DNA of 64,000 nucleotides, taken from Mycobacterium sp. 141 (GTDB lineage Bacteria; Actinomycetota; Actinomycetes; Mycobacteriales; Mycobacteriaceae). Every line of letters starts with the position of its first letter. Position 1 is the first letter of the stretch. The stretch lies in the NCBI RefSeq assembly GCF_000382405.1, contig NZ_KB908262.1, positions 62,001-126,000 on the forward strand, read 5' to 3'. Below are positions 23,196-32,851 of this stretch, piece by piece. The translations under genes were made by a program, and so were the position numbers. A model generated the notes under the pieces. That model made no database searches. It saw only the letters and a program-made list of their open reading frames with translations, and was not told the DNA's origin.

Positions 23196-25043
23196 GTGAG
23201 CCACTACAAGAGCAACGTCCGTGACCAGGTATTCAACCTGTTCGACGTCTTAGGTCTGGACAAGGCCCTCGGAACAGGTGACTACACCGATCTGGACGCC
23301 GACACTGCCCGCGAGATGCTCAACGAGATGGCGCGCCTGGCCGCGGGCCCCATCGCCGATTCGTTCGCCGACGGTGACCGCAACCCGCCGGTGTTCGATC
23401 CCAAGACCCACTCCGTGACACTGCCGGAGTCCTTCAAGAAATCAGTTCGTGCGGCGATCGACGGCGGCTGGGACAAGGTCGGCCTCGATCAGAAGTTGGG
23501 CGGCGTGCCCGCTCCCAAGGCGCTGCTGTGGGCCCTCAACGAACACATCCTGGGTGCCAACCCGGCTGTGTGGATGTACGCCGGCGGTGCCGCGTTCGCG
23601 CAGATCTTCTACAACAACGCCACCGAAGAGCAGAAAAAGTGGGCTGTCCTCGCTTCCGAGCGGGGTTGGGGCGCCACCATGGTGCTCACCGAGCCTGACG
23701 CCGGCTCGGACGTGGGCGCCGGCCGCACGAAGGCCGTCAAGCAGGACGACGGCTCGTGGCACATCGACGGTGTGAAGCGATTCATCACCTCGGCCGACTC
23801 CGACGATCTGTTCGAGAACATCTTCCACCTGGTGCTGGCCCGCCCGGAGGGCGCTGGCCCGGGCACCAAGGGTCTCTCGCTGTTCTTCGTGCCGAAGTTC
23901 CTCTTCGACTTCGAGACCGGCGAACTGGGTGAGCGCAACGGCGTCTACGTCACCAACGTCGAGCACAAGATGGGCCTGAAGGTTTCGGCCACCTGTGAGC
24001 TGACCTTCGGTCAGGACGGCAAGCCCGCCAAGGGCTGGCTGGTCGGCGAGGTGCACAACGGCATCGCGCAGATGTTCGACGTCATCGAGCAGGCCCGCAT
24101 GATGGTGGGCACGAAGGCCATCGCGACCCTGTCGACCGGCTACCTCAATGCTCTGGCGTACGCCAAGGAGCGCGTGCAGGGCGCCGACCTGACGCAGATG
24201 ACGGACAAGACCGCGCCGCGCGTCACCATCACGCACCACCCCGACGTCCGTCGCAGCCTGATGACCCAGAAGGCCTACGCCGAGGGCATGCGTGCGTTGT
24301 ATCTGTACACCGCGACCTTCCAGGACAAGGACGTCGCCAAGGCACTGCACGGTATCGACGGCGAGCTGGCACACAAGGTCAACGACCTGCTGCTGCCGGT
24401 GGTCAAGGGCTTCGGTTCCGAGCAGGCCTACGCCAAGCTGACCGAGAGCTTGCAGACGCTGGGCGGCTCCGGGTTCCTGCAGGACTACCCGATCGAGCAG
24501 TACATCCGCGACGCCAAGATCGACTCGCTGTACGAGGGCACCACCGCCATCCAGGCGCAGGACTTCTTCTTCCGCAAGATCGTCCGAGACAAGGGCCAGG
24601 CGCTCGCGTTTGTGGCTGGTGAGATCGAGCAGTTCATCAAGAACGAGTCGGGTAACGGCCGGCTGAAGACCGAGCGCGCTCTGCTGGCCACCGCACTTGC
24701 CGACGTGCAGGGCATGGCCGCCAGCCTGACCGGCTACCTGATGGCCGCGCAGGAAGACCCCAAGAGCATCTACAAGGTGGGCCTCGGTTCGGTGCGCTTC
24801 CTGCTCTCGGTCGGCGACCTGCTGCTGGGCTGGCTGCTGCTGCGCCAGGCCGCGGTGGCCATCGAGAAGCTCGACGCCGGCGCCGGCCAGTCGATGGGGG
24901 CTGACGACCGACTCTTCTACGAAGGCAAGATCGCCACTGGGTCCTTCTTCGCGAAGAACATGCTGCCGCTGTTGACCAGCACCCGCCAGGTTATCGAGAC
25001 CCTCGACAACGAAGTGATGGAGCTGGACGAGGCGGCTTTCTAA
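23196..25043 (+). CDS. fadE5: Acyl-CoA dehydrogenase FadE5
   Basis: A 615-residue acyl-CoA dehydrogenase catalysing the FAD-dependent alpha,beta-dehydrogenation step of fatty acid beta-oxidation. GTG at 23196 has GAGGAGG five bases upstream and yields [16 protein letters not shown], so it is preferred to an in-frame start 57 bases upstream that would lie in the operator. Motifs include [14 protein letters not shown] (FAD/substrate loop, about residue 166), [28 protein letters not shown] and [12 protein letters not shown] containing the C-terminal region's catalytic glutamate. About 200 extra C-terminal residues make it longer than short-chain enzymes, as in known FadE5. It neighbours fadA2 and fabG4, as in M. 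tuberculosis Rv0244c-Rv0242c. Confidence 0.95.
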   Translation: MSHYKSNVRDQVFNLFDVLGLDKALGTGDYTDLDADTAREMLNEMARLAAGPIADSFADGDRNPPVFDPKTHSVTLPESFKKSVRAAIDGGWDKVGLDQKLGGVPAPKALLWALNEHILGANPAVWMYAGGAAFAQIFYNNATEEQKKWAVLASERGWGATMVLTEPDAGSDVGAGRTKAVKQDDGSWHIDGVKRFITSADSDDLFENIFHLVLARPEGAGPGTKGLSLFFVPKFLFDFETGELGERNGVYVTNVEHKMGLKVSATCELTFGQDGKPAKGWLVGEVHNGIAQMFDVIEQARMMVGTKAIATLSTGYLNALAYAKERVQGADLTQMTDKTAPRVTITHHPDVRRSLMTQKAYAEGMRALYLYTATFQDKDVAKALHGIDGELAHKVNDLLLPVVKGFGSEQAYAKLTESLQTLGGSGFLQDYPIEQYIRDAKIDSLYEGTTAIQAQDFFFRKIVRDKGQALAFVAGEIEQFIKNESGNGRLKTERALLATALADVQGMAASLTGYLMAAQEDPKSIYKVGLGSVRFLLSVGDLLLGWLLLRQAAVAIEKLDAGAGQSMGADDRLFYEGKIATGSFFAKNMLPLLTSTRQVIETLDNEVMELDEAAF

Positions 25044-25060
25044 AACCGCTCAAACACGAA

Positions 25061-25771
25061 GTGGCGCCGCCGGATATCACACCAACCCTCGTAGGCGGGG
25101 CCAGTCCCGAACCCGGCAAACTGGTCCGGGTGACTGAAGCCCGTGGCATCCTGCTGGTCGTCTCGTTGATGGCAACGACCGCGCTGACCCTTGCTCTGGG
25201 GATCACCGACCCTGCCGCCCCACTGTCCTACCCCACCAAATTCCTGGTGTGGAACTTGATCCTGGCGTGGATCCCGATGATCTTCGCCGTGGCCTTCGAC
25301 CTGGTGGAACGACAGATCTGGCTACTGCCACTGGGCCTCGGCTGGTTGGTATTCCTGCCGAACTCGCCCTATCTGGTCACCGATCTGGTGCACCTCGGCG
25401 AGGGTTACGAACTGTGGCGGCATGTGCTGCAGTACGGGTTCGCGGCCTGGACCGGCATCCTACTCGGTGTGGTGTCGATGCTGTTGGTGCACAAGCGAAT
25501 CGAGCGGACATTCGGCGGTGTCTGGGGTTGGTTGGTGGCGGTTCTTTCGGTGGGGCTGTGCGCGATCGGCGTGGTGATCGGGCGGTTCCAGCGGTGGAAC
25601 TCCTGGGACCTGGTGAGGCGGCCCGATGCGGTCGTTGCGGCAACGTTCGAGTGGGTTCGCTCACCGCTGTCCTACGTACAGTCGACGGGGGTCGCCACGG
25701 CCGTCGCGGCGTTCTTCGGGCTGGCCTATCTGACTATTTGGGCGCTGAACGGTTTACAGTCCCGCGGTTGA
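25061..25771 (+). CDS. DUF1361 integral membrane protein
   Basis: A 236-residue protein with about six hydrophobic helices after a short cytoplasmic N-terminus. The segment WLVFLPNSPYLVTDLVHL in the middle is the hallmark of DUF1361 membrane proteins, whose biochemical role is unknown. It begins 17 bases after fadE5 on the same strand and is probably co-transcribed with it. In remembered M. tuberculosis order fadA2 follows fadE5 directly, so this gene and the next are lineage-specific additions. A GTG start is assumed; no strong ribosome site is seen. Confidence 0.75.
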   Translation: MAPPDITPTLVGGASPEPGKLVRVTEARGILLVVSLMATTALTLALGITDPAAPLSYPTKFLVWNLILAWIPMIFAVAFDLVERQIWLLPLGLGWLVFLPNSPYLVTDLVHLGEGYELWRHVLQYGFAAWTGILLGVVSMLLVHKRIERTFGGVWGWLVAVLSVGLCAIGVVIGRFQRWNSWDLVRRPDAVVAATFEWVRSPLSYVQSTGVATAVAAFFGLAYLTIWALNGLQSRG

Positions 25772-25939
25772 GCGATGGTGCTGCCCGCCGATGCGAGGTC
25801 ATAACGCGATTCGGCTCGACGACGGCACGCCCTAATGGCGCCCTGCCGATGCGCCCGACCGGCTGAATGACATCCTCATAGAGGTGGGTCGGCGACCGAG
25901 GTGTGGTCTCATCGATCCTTACGACATGGAAGGACCGCA

Positions 25940-27124
25940 ATGACTGACGTCGATCGGCATGGACTCCGAACCCGCAGCGTGCACGCCGGCGATGTCCGCG
26001 ACTCCCAGGGTGCTCTGCACTCACCGCTGTATGGGCATTCGACGTTCGGGTTCGAGACCACGGCCGACCTGCTCGACGTCGTGGAAGGACGCCGCCCCGG
26101 CAATCTCTACACCCGCTACGGGCTCAACCCGACCGTGCGGGCATTGGAGGCCAAACTTGCCAACCTCGAACACGCTGAGCAGGCCTTGGCATTCTCCTCC
26201 GGGATGGCAGCAGAATCGGCGACGTTCCTCGCACATGTCGGTGCCGGCGAACACATCGTGTGCCTCGGTGACGTCTACGGCGGCACCTACGAGCTGCTGC
26301 AGACCAATCTTGCCCACGTCGGGATCACCACAACGTTCCTGCGGGCTGACCAACGCGACCAACTCGCCGGGGCTCTCACCGACAACACCCGCATGGTGTT
26401 CTTCGAGACCCCCACCAACCCACGGCTGCACGTGTTCGACATCGCCGCGGTCGCCGCGACCGCCAAGGCCGCCGGGGTGCTTACGGTCGTCGACAACACC
26501 TTCGCCACGCCGGTCAATCAGAATCCGCTGCTGCTCGGCGCCGATCTGGTCGTCCACTCGGCCACCAAGTACTTGGGCGGGCATTCGGATCTGGTCGCCG
26601 GGACCGTCATGGGAGCATCCGATCTCCTGGTTCCGATCAACCTGTGGCGCAAGAACCTCGGCCAAATGATCGCCCCCGAGGTCGCCTCGCTGCTAGCACG
26701 TTCACTGCGCAGTCTGCCCGTGCGGGTGCGGGCCCAAAACGAAACCGCCGCACAGATCGCTGCGCATCTCGTCGCACATCCGCGAGTCGCCGAGGTCCGC
26801 TATCCGGGGCTCGCGGACGCCGAGCAGGCCGCGATCGTGGCCAAGCAGATGAGCGGCAGCGGCGGCATGCTGAGCGTCATCCTTGACGCCGACGTCCAGC
26901 AGACCGCCGCGGTGGTCGACAAGCTGCGACTGTTCTCGATCGCCCCGAGCCTGGGCGGAGTGGAAAGCCTGGTGACCCAACCGATCACCACAAGCCATCG
27001 CGACCTGACCGCCGAGGAACGTGCTGTACGCGGCATTACCGACGGCATGATCCGCATGTCCATCGGACTGGAAGACCCCGCCGACCTCATCGCCGATATA
27101 GATAACGCCCTCGCAGCGCTGTAG
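25940..27124 (+). CDS. Cystathionine gamma-synthase/lyase-type PLP enzyme
   Basis: A 394-residue Cys/Met-metabolism PLP-dependent enzyme (fold type I). Key elements are YTRYGLNPTVRALE, the SSGMAA phosphate-binding turn, DVYGGTYEL, VVDNTFATPVNQNPL with the PLP-ring aspartate, HSATKYLGGHSD with the Schiff-base lysine, and the C-terminal GGVESLVTQP and RMSIGLEDP. These suit gamma-synthase, gamma-lyase or methionine gamma-lyase activity; sequence alone does not separate them. The ATG has GGAAGGA nine bases upstream. It is convergent with fadA2 across a shared hairpin terminator. No methionine-pathway gene is adjacent, so substrate is undecided. Confidence 0.85.
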   Translation: MTDVDRHGLRTRSVHAGDVRDSQGALHSPLYGHSTFGFETTADLLDVVEGRRPGNLYTRYGLNPTVRALEAKLANLEHAEQALAFSSGMAAESATFLAHVGAGEHIVCLGDVYGGTYELLQTNLAHVGITTTFLRADQRDQLAGALTDNTRMVFFETPTNPRLHVFDIAAVAATAKAAGVLTVVDNTFATPVNQNPLLLGADLVVHSATKYLGGHSDLVAGTVMGASDLLVPINLWRKNLGQMIAPEVASLLARSLRSLPVRVRAQNETAAQIAAHLVAHPRVAEVRYPGLADAEQAAIVAKQMSGSGGMLSVILDADVQQTAAVVDKLRLFSIAPSLGGVESLVTQPITTSHRDLTAEERAVRGITDGMIRMSIGLEDPADLIADIDNALAAL

Positions 27125-27470
27125 GGCTTGCAAAGACAAAAAAGGGCGGGTTCGGGAGGACATTTGGGGGCGTCTCAATCGGTCTCGCGCCGCCGGTCTT
27201 TCACCCCTTTGACCGACTCTTCGGATCAGTCACTCCCGAACCCGTCGTACGGTCGAGCCTACGCCTCCAGTACCCCTCAGACCAGAGGAAAATCGACCGG
27301 AATTCACACGCAGCTTTGAAGGTGGCCCCGTGTTGCCGTCGGGTCGGGGGGTCAGACGGCAACACGGAGCTACCCGTGTATCGATGCGCTCGCACAGACC
27401 GTTACACACTTGCGAAAACAAACTTTTCGAATGTTCTTCGCGGAGCCCGTCGAACCTGGTCAGGAGGGGA
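27125..27470. other. Intergenic region between convergent PLP-enzyme gene and fadA2
   Basis: This 346-bp gap holds no credible gene. It contains two nested structures: a 12-bp perfect inverted pair, CGGGTTCGGGAG (27147-27158) with its complement (27233-27244), and further right the 13-bp stem annotated separately as a terminator. The left pair is 74 bases apart, too far for a simple terminator, and may be the remnant ends of a small element or a long-range RNA structure. Confidence 0.6.
27328..27367. terminator. Bidirectional hairpin terminator
   Basis: CCGTGTTGCCGTC (27328-27340) pairs perfectly with its complement at 27355-27367 around a 14-base loop. It lies between two convergent genes, about 200 bases after the PLP-enzyme stop and 100 after the fadA2 stop, and so could end transcripts from both sides. 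No T-run is present on either strand. Confidence 0.7.
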
Positions 27471-28772
27471 TCAGACCTCCAGAATGGCCGCTACGCCCTG
27501 GCCACCGGCTGCGCAAATCGAGATCAGGCCGCGCGCCGGCTGCCCCGTCTGCTTCTTCTTTTCCGCCAGCTGCTTGGCAAGTTGGGCGACGATACGCCCG
27601 CCGGTGGCGGCGAAGGGGTGCCCGGCAGCCAGCGACGAGCCGTTGACGTTGAGCTTGGACCGGTCGATGGTGCCCAGCGCGGCATCCAGGCCGAGGCGGC
27701 CCTTGCAGTACTCGTCGGAATCCCAGGCCGTCAGCGTAGCCAGCACGACGGAAGCGAACGCCTCGTGGATTTCGTAGAAATCGAAATCCTGCAGTGACAG
27801 GCCGTTACGGGCCAGCAGGCGCGGCACGGCGTAGGTGGGCGCCATCAGCAGGCCGTCGGGTCCGTTGACGTAGTCGACAGCCGCCATCTCACCGTCGACG
27901 AAGTAGGCCAGCGGCTCGTGGCCGTGGGCCTGGGCCCAATCGTCGCCGGCCAGCAGCACCACCGAGGCCCCGTCGGTGAGCGGGGTCGAGTTACCCGCGG
28001 TCATCGTGGCGTCGCCCAGCTTCACCCCGAACACCGGCTTGAGCTTGGCCAGCTTCTCCGGAGTCGAATCGGCACGCAGGTTGTTGTCGCGGTACAGGCC
28101 GAGGAACGGCGTGACCAGGTCGTCGAAGAAGCCGCTGTCGTAGGCGGCGGCCATGTTGCGATGGCTGGCGGCGGCCAGTTCATCCTGGTCGACGCGCTTG
28201 ATGCCCATTTCCTTGGCGGTCACCGCGGCGTGCTCGCCCATCGATTTGCCGGTGCGCGGCTCACTGTTGGCGGGAATCTCGACGCCGACCGAGGCCGGCA
28301 GCTTGCCGACCAGTTTGAGCCGGTCGACGTTCGACTTGGCACGGCGCAGTCCGAGCAGAACCCGGCGCAAGTCGTCACCGAACGCGATCGGGGCGTCGGA
28401 CGCGGTGTCGACGCCGCCGGTGGCCGCCGAATCGTACTGCCCCAGCGCGATGCTGTTGGCCGCGGCGATGGTCGCCTGCAGGCCCGTGCCACAGGCTTGC
28501 TGCACGTCGAACGCCGGCGTGTACGGCGACAGCGCACTGCCCAGCACGCATTCGCGCATCAGGTTGAAATCACGGCTGTGCTTGAGCACAGCGCCGCCGA
28601 TCACCGCGCCGAGCCGCTCGCCGGCCAGCTCGAATCGGTCGATCAGCCCGTCCAGGGCCGCGGTGAACATGTCCTGGTTGGAGGCGTTCGCGTAGGCGCC
28701 GTCGGACCGCGCGAACGGAATCCTGTTGCCACCCAATACGGCAACGCGTCGCCGGGTCGTGTTGTTGGCCAT
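27471..28772 (-). CDS. fadA2: Acetyl-CoA acetyltransferase FadA2
   Basis: A 433-residue thiolase that cleaves beta-ketoacyl-CoA in the last step of beta-oxidation. The acyl-binding cysteine is in [17 protein letters not shown] (about residue 94); [12 protein letters not shown] supplies the catalytic histidine and [15 protein letters not shown] the C-terminal cysteine. The ATG giving [15 protein letters not shown] has GGAGGG about ten bases upstream and matches where homology begins; an upstream in-frame GTG would add 15 residues. It is divergent from fabG4 through a 74-base promoter region with a palindromic operator. Order and sequence agree with M. tuberculosis Rv0243. Confidence 0.94.
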   Translation of the reverse strand: MANNTTRRRVAVLGGNRIPFARSDGAYANASNQDMFTAALDGLIDRFELAGERLGAVIGGAVLKHSRDFNLMRECVLGSALSPYTPAFDVQQACGTGLQATIAAANSIALGQYDSAATGGVDTASDAPIAFGDDLRRVLLGLRRAKSNVDRLKLVGKLPASVGVEIPANSEPRTGKSMGEHAAVTAKEMGIKRVDQDELAAASHRNMAAAYDSGFFDDLVTPFLGLYRDNNLRADSTPEKLAKLKPVFGVKLGDATMTAGNSTPLTDGASVVLLAGDDWAQAHGHEPLAYFVDGEMAAVDYVNGPDGLLMAPTYAVPRLLARNGLSLQDFDFYEIHEAFASVVLATLTAWDSDEYCKGRLGLDAALGTIDRSKLNVNGSSLAAGHPFAATGGRIVAQLAKQLAEKKKQTGQPARGLISICAAGGQGVAAILEV

Positions 28773-28806
28773 CTGTTTGCCCTCCACTTTCGGGTTGTCC
28801 GGGGCC

Positions 28807-28837
28807 ATATTACCCACTGTTCTTACTCAGGAGTAAG
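28807..28837. promoter_or_regulatory. Palindromic operator in the fadA2/fabG4 divergent promoter
   Basis: CTTACTCAGGAGTAAG (28822-28837) is a perfect 7-bp inverted repeat around AG. Toward fadA2, TAATAT (minus strand, 28812-28807) is a good -10 element, and its -35 position falls inside the palindrome. Toward fabG4 the palindrome ends 3-9 bases before the candidate start codons, so the fabG4 message must be leaderless or very short-leadered. One bound repressor could control both directions. The TTACT/AGTAA half-sites resemble the fadE5 operator. Confidence 0.7.
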
Positions 28838-28846
28838 TTCGTGGGT

Positions 28847-30208
28847 ATGGCTACCGACCTGCTCTCTCAACTGGTGAACTCCGGGCCGGGATCCTTCCTG
28901 GCCAAGCAGCTGGGCGTACCCCAGCCCGAGACCTTGCGCCGCTACCTGGCCGGGGATCCGCCGCTGGCGGGACCGCTGCTGATCGGCGGCTCCGTCGCTG
29001 GTGGCCGTGTGGTGGAGCCCCTGCGCGCCGCCCTGGCCGACGACTACGACATCGTCTCCAACAACATCGGCGGCCGGTGGGCCGACTCTTTCGGTGGCGT
29101 CGTTCTCGACGCCACCGGTATCACCGACGTCGCGGGCCTCAAAGAGCTGTACAAGTTCTTCACCCCGGTGCTGCGCAACCTGGGCCCGTGCGCGCGCATT
29201 GTCGTCGTCGGCACCACGCCGGAACAGGCTGCCGGCGTCCACGAGCACATCGCTCAGCGGGCGCTGGAAGGCTTCACCCGGTCACTGGGCAAGGAACTGC
29301 GGCGCGGCGCCACGATCGCCCTAGTGTACCTGGCAGCTGATGCCAACCCCGCCGCGAGCGGCCTGGAGTCCACGATGCGGTTCATCCTGTCGGCGAAGTC
29401 CGCCTACGTCGACGGGCAGGTGTTCCGGGTGGGTGCCGCCGATTCAACCGCGCCGGCCGACTGGGACAAGGCGTTGGCCGGCAAGGTCGCCGTCGTGACG
29501 GGCGCGGCCCGGGGCATCGGCGCGACCATCGCCGAGGTGTTCGCGCGCGACGGCGCTGCCGTGGTGGCGGTGGACGTAGAGAGTGCCGCCGAGGATCTGG
29601 CGCAGGTGGCCGAAAAAGTCGGCGGGACGGCGCTGATCCTGGACGTCACCGCCGACGACGCCGTGGACAAGATCACCGCGCACGTCACCGAACACCACAG
29701 CGGCAAAGTCGATGTGCTGGTCAACAACGCCGGCATCACCCGCGACAAGCTCCTGGCCAACATGGACGAGGGACGCTGGGATTCCGTCATCGCTGTTAAT
29801 CTCCTTGCGCCGCAACGGCTCACCGAGGGTCTGGTGGCCGCGGGGGTGCTGGGAGAGGGCGGCCGGGTGATCGGCCTGTCATCGATGGCCGGCATCGCAG
29901 GTAACCGCGGGCAGACCAACTACGCCACCACCAAGGCCGGCATGATCGGGCTCACCGACGCACTGGCACCGGTGCTGGCCGAGAAGGGCATCACCATCAA
30001 CGCGGTGGCCCCCGGATTCATCGAGACCAAGATGACCGAGGCGATTCCGCTGGCGACCCGCGAGGTGGGCCGGCGCCTCAACTCGCTGTTCCAGGGTGGC
30101 CAGCCCGTCGACGTCGCCGAGTTGATCGCCTACTTCGCCAACCCGGCGTCGAATGCCGTGACCGGCAACACGATCCGAGTGTGCGGCCAGGCCATGCTGG
30201 GGGCGTGA
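28847..30208 (+). CDS. fabG4: High-molecular-weight 3-oxoacyl-[ACP/CoA] reductase FabG4
   Basis: A 453-residue two-domain short-chain dehydrogenase reducing 3-ketoacyl-CoA/ACP with NADH. The N-terminal flavodoxin-like half (residues 1-200) is the degenerate domain of this subfamily. The C-terminal half is a full [17 protein letters not shown] (cofactor), [13 protein letters not shown], the catalytic Ser in [10 protein letters not shown] and YATTK carrying Tyr and Lys. Sequence matches M. tuberculosis Rv0242c nearly throughout. ATG gives [15 protein letters not shown]; a GTG two codons earlier is an alternative. It is followed after four bases by htdX, so reduction and dehydration steps are coupled in one operon. 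Confidence 0.95.
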   Translation: MATDLLSQLVNSGPGSFLAKQLGVPQPETLRRYLAGDPPLAGPLLIGGSVAGGRVVEPLRAALADDYDIVSNNIGGRWADSFGGVVLDATGITDVAGLKELYKFFTPVLRNLGPCARIVVVGTTPEQAAGVHEHIAQRALEGFTRSLGKELRRGATIALVYLAADANPAASGLESTMRFILSAKSAYVDGQVFRVGAADSTAPADWDKALAGKVAVVTGAARGIGATIAEVFARDGAAVVAVDVESAAEDLAQVAEKVGGTALILDVTADDAVDKITAHVTEHHSGKVDVLVNNAGITRDKLLANMDEGRWDSVIAVNLLAPQRLTEGLVAAGVLGEGGRVIGLSSMAGIAGNRGQTNYATTKAGMIGLTDALAPVLAEKGITINAVAPGFIETKMTEAIPLATREVGRRLNSLFQGGQPVDVAELIAYFANPASNAVTGNTIRVCGQAMLGA

Positions 30209-30212
30209 CCGG

Positions 30213-31037
30213 GTGAACAACATGCTCAGGGCCGTAGTGGGGGCGCTGCCATTCGTCCCCCGCTCCGACACCCTGCCCACCCGCACGATCACCGTCGACG
30301 ACCTGGCCATCGACCCGGCCAACGTCGCGGAGTACGCACAGGTGACCGGGCTGCAGTTCGGCGACACCCTGCCACTGACCTACCCGTTCACACTGACCTT
30401 CCCGACCGTGATGTCGCTGGTCACCGGATTCGATTTCCCTTTCGCCGCAATGGGTTCGGTGCACACCGAGAACCACATCACGCAGTACCAGCCGATCTCG
30501 GTCACCGACACCGTCGGCGTTACCGTCCATGCGGCGAACCTACGCGAGCACCGGCGCGGACTGCTGGTCGATATCGTCACCGCTCTCAAGGTCGGCAACG
30601 ATCTGGCCTGGCACCAGGTGACGACGTTCCTGCACCAGCAGCGAACCAGTCTGTCCGACGAACCGAAGCCGCCGCCGCAGAAGCAGCCCAAGCTCGGGCC
30701 ACCGAACGCGATTTTGCGGATCGCACCTGGGCAGATCCGCCGCTACGCCGCCGTCAGCGGGGATCACAACCCGATCCACACCAACCCCGTCGCAGCCAAG
30801 TTGTTCGGTTTCCCCACCGTGATCGCCCACGGAATGTTCAGTGCCGCGGCAGTTCTGGCGAACATCGAGGGACAGCTGCCCGACGCAGTGAAGTATTCGG
30901 TGCGATTCGCCAAGCCGGTGATCCTGCCGGCCAACGCCGGGCTCTACGTGTCACGCGATGCCGACGGTTGGGCGCTGGCGCTGCGCAACCTGTCGAAGGG
31001 CTACCCGCACCTCACGGGGACGGTGTCGGCCCTCTGA
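30213..31037 (+). CDS. htdX: 3-hydroxyacyl-thioester dehydratase HtdX
   Basis: A 274-residue double hot-dog hydratase that dehydrates 3-hydroxyacyl thioesters. The C-terminal hot-dog carries hydratase-2 residues in YAAVSGDHNPIHTNPVAAK and FPTVIAHGMF; the N-terminal repeat supplies the substrate cavity (YPFTLTFPTVMSLVTG). A Pro/Lys-rich linker (EPKPPPQKQPKLGPP) joins the halves. The GTG start lies four bases after the fabG4 stop. Sequence matches M. tuberculosis Rv0241c (HtdX). With fabG4 it forms a reductase-dehydratase pair. Confidence 0.93.
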   Translation: MNNMLRAVVGALPFVPRSDTLPTRTITVDDLAIDPANVAEYAQVTGLQFGDTLPLTYPFTLTFPTVMSLVTGFDFPFAAMGSVHTENHITQYQPISVTDTVGVTVHAANLREHRRGLLVDIVTALKVGNDLAWHQVTTFLHQQRTSLSDEPKPPPQKQPKLGPPNAILRIAPGQIRRYAAVSGDHNPIHTNPVAAKLFGFPTVIAHGMFSAAAVLANIEGQLPDAVKYSVRFAKPVILPANAGLYVSRDADGWALALRNLSKGYPHLTGTVSAL

Positions 31038-31073
31038 GTTCGTAACGCGGCGGTTTGTGTCTACAGTCTGGCG

Positions 31074-32159
31074 GTGACTTCCGCCAAAGTGCCCCCGGTA
31101 AGGCTGGTCCGCGCCGTCGACCGCATTCGTCATCACCTGCGCCTGTTGCATCGGCGGTCGGCGCCGCCACCGGCTGCCCTCTTGGAGATGATCCTCAACG
31201 CCTGGGTGGCCCAAGGCATCACCGCAGCTGTCCAGCTCGGTGTGGCCGACGCGCTGGCCGGCGGCCCACTGCCGCCCGAGGAGCTGGCCCGCCGGGTCGA
31301 CGCCAACCCCGACACCCTCAACCGGCTGATGCGCGCGTTGGTCGGCGAGGGCATCTTCCGTCGCACCCGCGACGGACGCTACGCGCTCAACGCATTGGCC
31401 GACCCGCTGCGGACCGATGCCCCGGTGTCGATCGCCGGGATGGCGCGGTTCGTCGGCGCTCCGGAACACCGCGAACACTGGAGCCGCCTCGGCGAGGCCG
31501 TGCGCACCGGCGAGGCCGTCATCCCCAAGATGCGCGGCATGCAGGCGTTCGAGTACCTCAGCTCCGAGCCCGAACTCGGGGTGATCTTCAACGACGCCAT
31601 GACCTCCGTCTCGGAGCTTGCGATCGCCCCTGTGGTGGCAGCCTTCGACTTCACCCCGTACGCCACCATCGCCGATGTCGGCGGCGGCCACGGCCGGCTA
31701 CTCTCGGCCATCCTGCAGGCAACGCCGTCGGCCCGCGGCATACTGTACGACCTCCCGCAGGTGGTCGAGGGGGCGCCAAAGTTGTTGGCCAAATATGGAA
31801 CTGAAGATCGGGTGGAGATCATCCCCGGGTCGTTCTTCGAGAGCGCACCCGCCGGTGCGGACCTCTACATCCTGAAGAACATCATTCACGACTGGCCTGA
31901 TGAGCAGGCCGTGTCGATCCTGCGCAACATCCGCGCCGCCGCTCCGGGCGCCACCCTGCTGCTGGTGGAAGCTGTTATCCCCGAACATGATCGGGGATTC
32001 CTCGGCAAATGGATCGACATGGAGATGCTGATCGGAATCGCAGCCCGGGAGCGCACCGCGGCGGAGTACCGAAAGCTCTACCAGGAGGCCGGTTTCCGTC
32101 TCACGAACGTGGTACCGACAGCGTCACCGTTCAGCCTGGTGCAGGGCGTCGTGGTCTGA
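31074..32159 (+). CDS. SAM-dependent O-methyltransferase, plant-OMT-like fold
   Basis: A 361-residue methyltransferase with an N-terminal winged-helix dimerisation domain (NAWVAQGITAAVQLGVADAL to about residue 110) and a C-terminal Rossmann domain. IADVGGGHGRLLSAIL is SAM motif I, DLPQVVEGA the acidic-loop motif, and ILKNIIHDWPDEQAVSILRN carries the catalytic base histidine of acetylserotonin/caffeate-type O-methyltransferases. Substrate is unknown; such enzymes methylate hydroxyls on aromatic or polyketide metabolites. It begins 36 bases after htdX and may be co-transcribed, and its end overlaps the convergent TetR gene by 36 bases. The GTG start is uncertain by a few codons. Confidence 0.85.
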   Translation: MTSAKVPPVRLVRAVDRIRHHLRLLHRRSAPPPAALLEMILNAWVAQGITAAVQLGVADALAGGPLPPEELARRVDANPDTLNRLMRALVGEGIFRRTRDGRYALNALADPLRTDAPVSIAGMARFVGAPEHREHWSRLGEAVRTGEAVIPKMRGMQAFEYLSSEPELGVIFNDAMTSVSELAIAPVVAAFDFTPYATIADVGGGHGRLLSAILQATPSARGILYDLPQVVEGAPKLLAKYGTEDRVEIIPGSFFESAPAGADLYILKNIIHDWPDEQAVSILRNIRAAAPGATLLLVEAVIPEHDRGFLGKWIDMEMLIGIAARERTAAEYRKLYQEAGFRLTNVVPTASPFSLVQGVVV

Positions 32160-32756
32160 CACCTCGGACGGCTTGCCCTTGAGGCCACGCCAGAACAGGT
32201 TGATCATCAGCTCGGCGGCCTCGTCCACATCGGCGTCGCCCGAGCTGACACGGGTGGCGATGGCCTCGCCGGCGCCCACCAACGCCACCGCCATCATCTC
32301 GAAGTCGCTGTCCGGCGCAGGGTTACGCGTTCCCGTGCTGAGCAGCCTGGCCACCAGATCGATGATGCGTTCGCGACCTTCCCGTACGGTGTGGGCGAAC
32401 GCCTGCGAGCTGGTGGCCTGCGTGTAGAGCACCATCCACGACGCCCGGTTGGCATCGATGTAGGTCAAGAATGCCAATACCGCATTGCGCAGCAGGTCCT
32501 TGGGGCTCTGGGTGAAGTCGATCTGCCCGCGCACCACGTCGACGAACCGGGTCAGCTCCCGGTTCAAGCAGGCGCCGAACAGCTCCTCTTTGGACCCGTA
32601 GTAGAGGTACAGCATCGGCTTGGAAATCGCGGCCTGCGCGGCGATCGCGTCCATGGACGTCTCGTGATAGCCGTTGACCGAGAAGATCTGCACCGCGGCG
32701 TCGAGCATCTGCTGTTCTCGGACGGCACGCGGCAGCCGTTTGGTTCCACCTGCCAT
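32124..32756 (-). CDS. TetR-family regulator (Rv0238 type)
   Basis: A 210-residue TetR-family repressor. The N-terminal helix-turn-helix is intact: REQQMLDAAVQIFSVNGYHE then MDAIAAQAAISKPMLYLYYG, with the recognition helix at SKPMLYLYYGSKEELF. The rest is the ligand-binding/dimerisation domain. ATG giving MAGGTKRLPRAVR matches the remembered Rv0238 start; the frame stays open upstream but that part is low-complexity. It lies in the fadE5-fadA2-fabG4-htdX neighbourhood and is a candidate for binding the palindromes there, though this is inference. It converges on, and overlaps, the methyltransferase gene. Confidence 0.9.
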   Translation of the reverse strand: MAGGTKRLPRAVREQQMLDAAVQIFSVNGYHETSMDAIAAQAAISKPMLYLYYGSKEELFGACLNRELTRFVDVVRGQIDFTQSPKDLLRNAVLAFLTYIDANRASWMVLYTQATSSQAFAHTVREGRERIIDLVARLLSTGTRNPAPDSDFEMMAVALVGAGEAIATRVSSGDADVDEAAELMINLFWRGLKGKPSEVSDHDALHQAER

Positions 32757-32851
32757 CCGATGATGGTAACTGTCAGGGCATAAGCTCGGCGGGCCGTTGC
32801 TCCATCCCACAGCACAACCGCGTCGGCGGCAACGTCTGGAGATCGGTGGGG

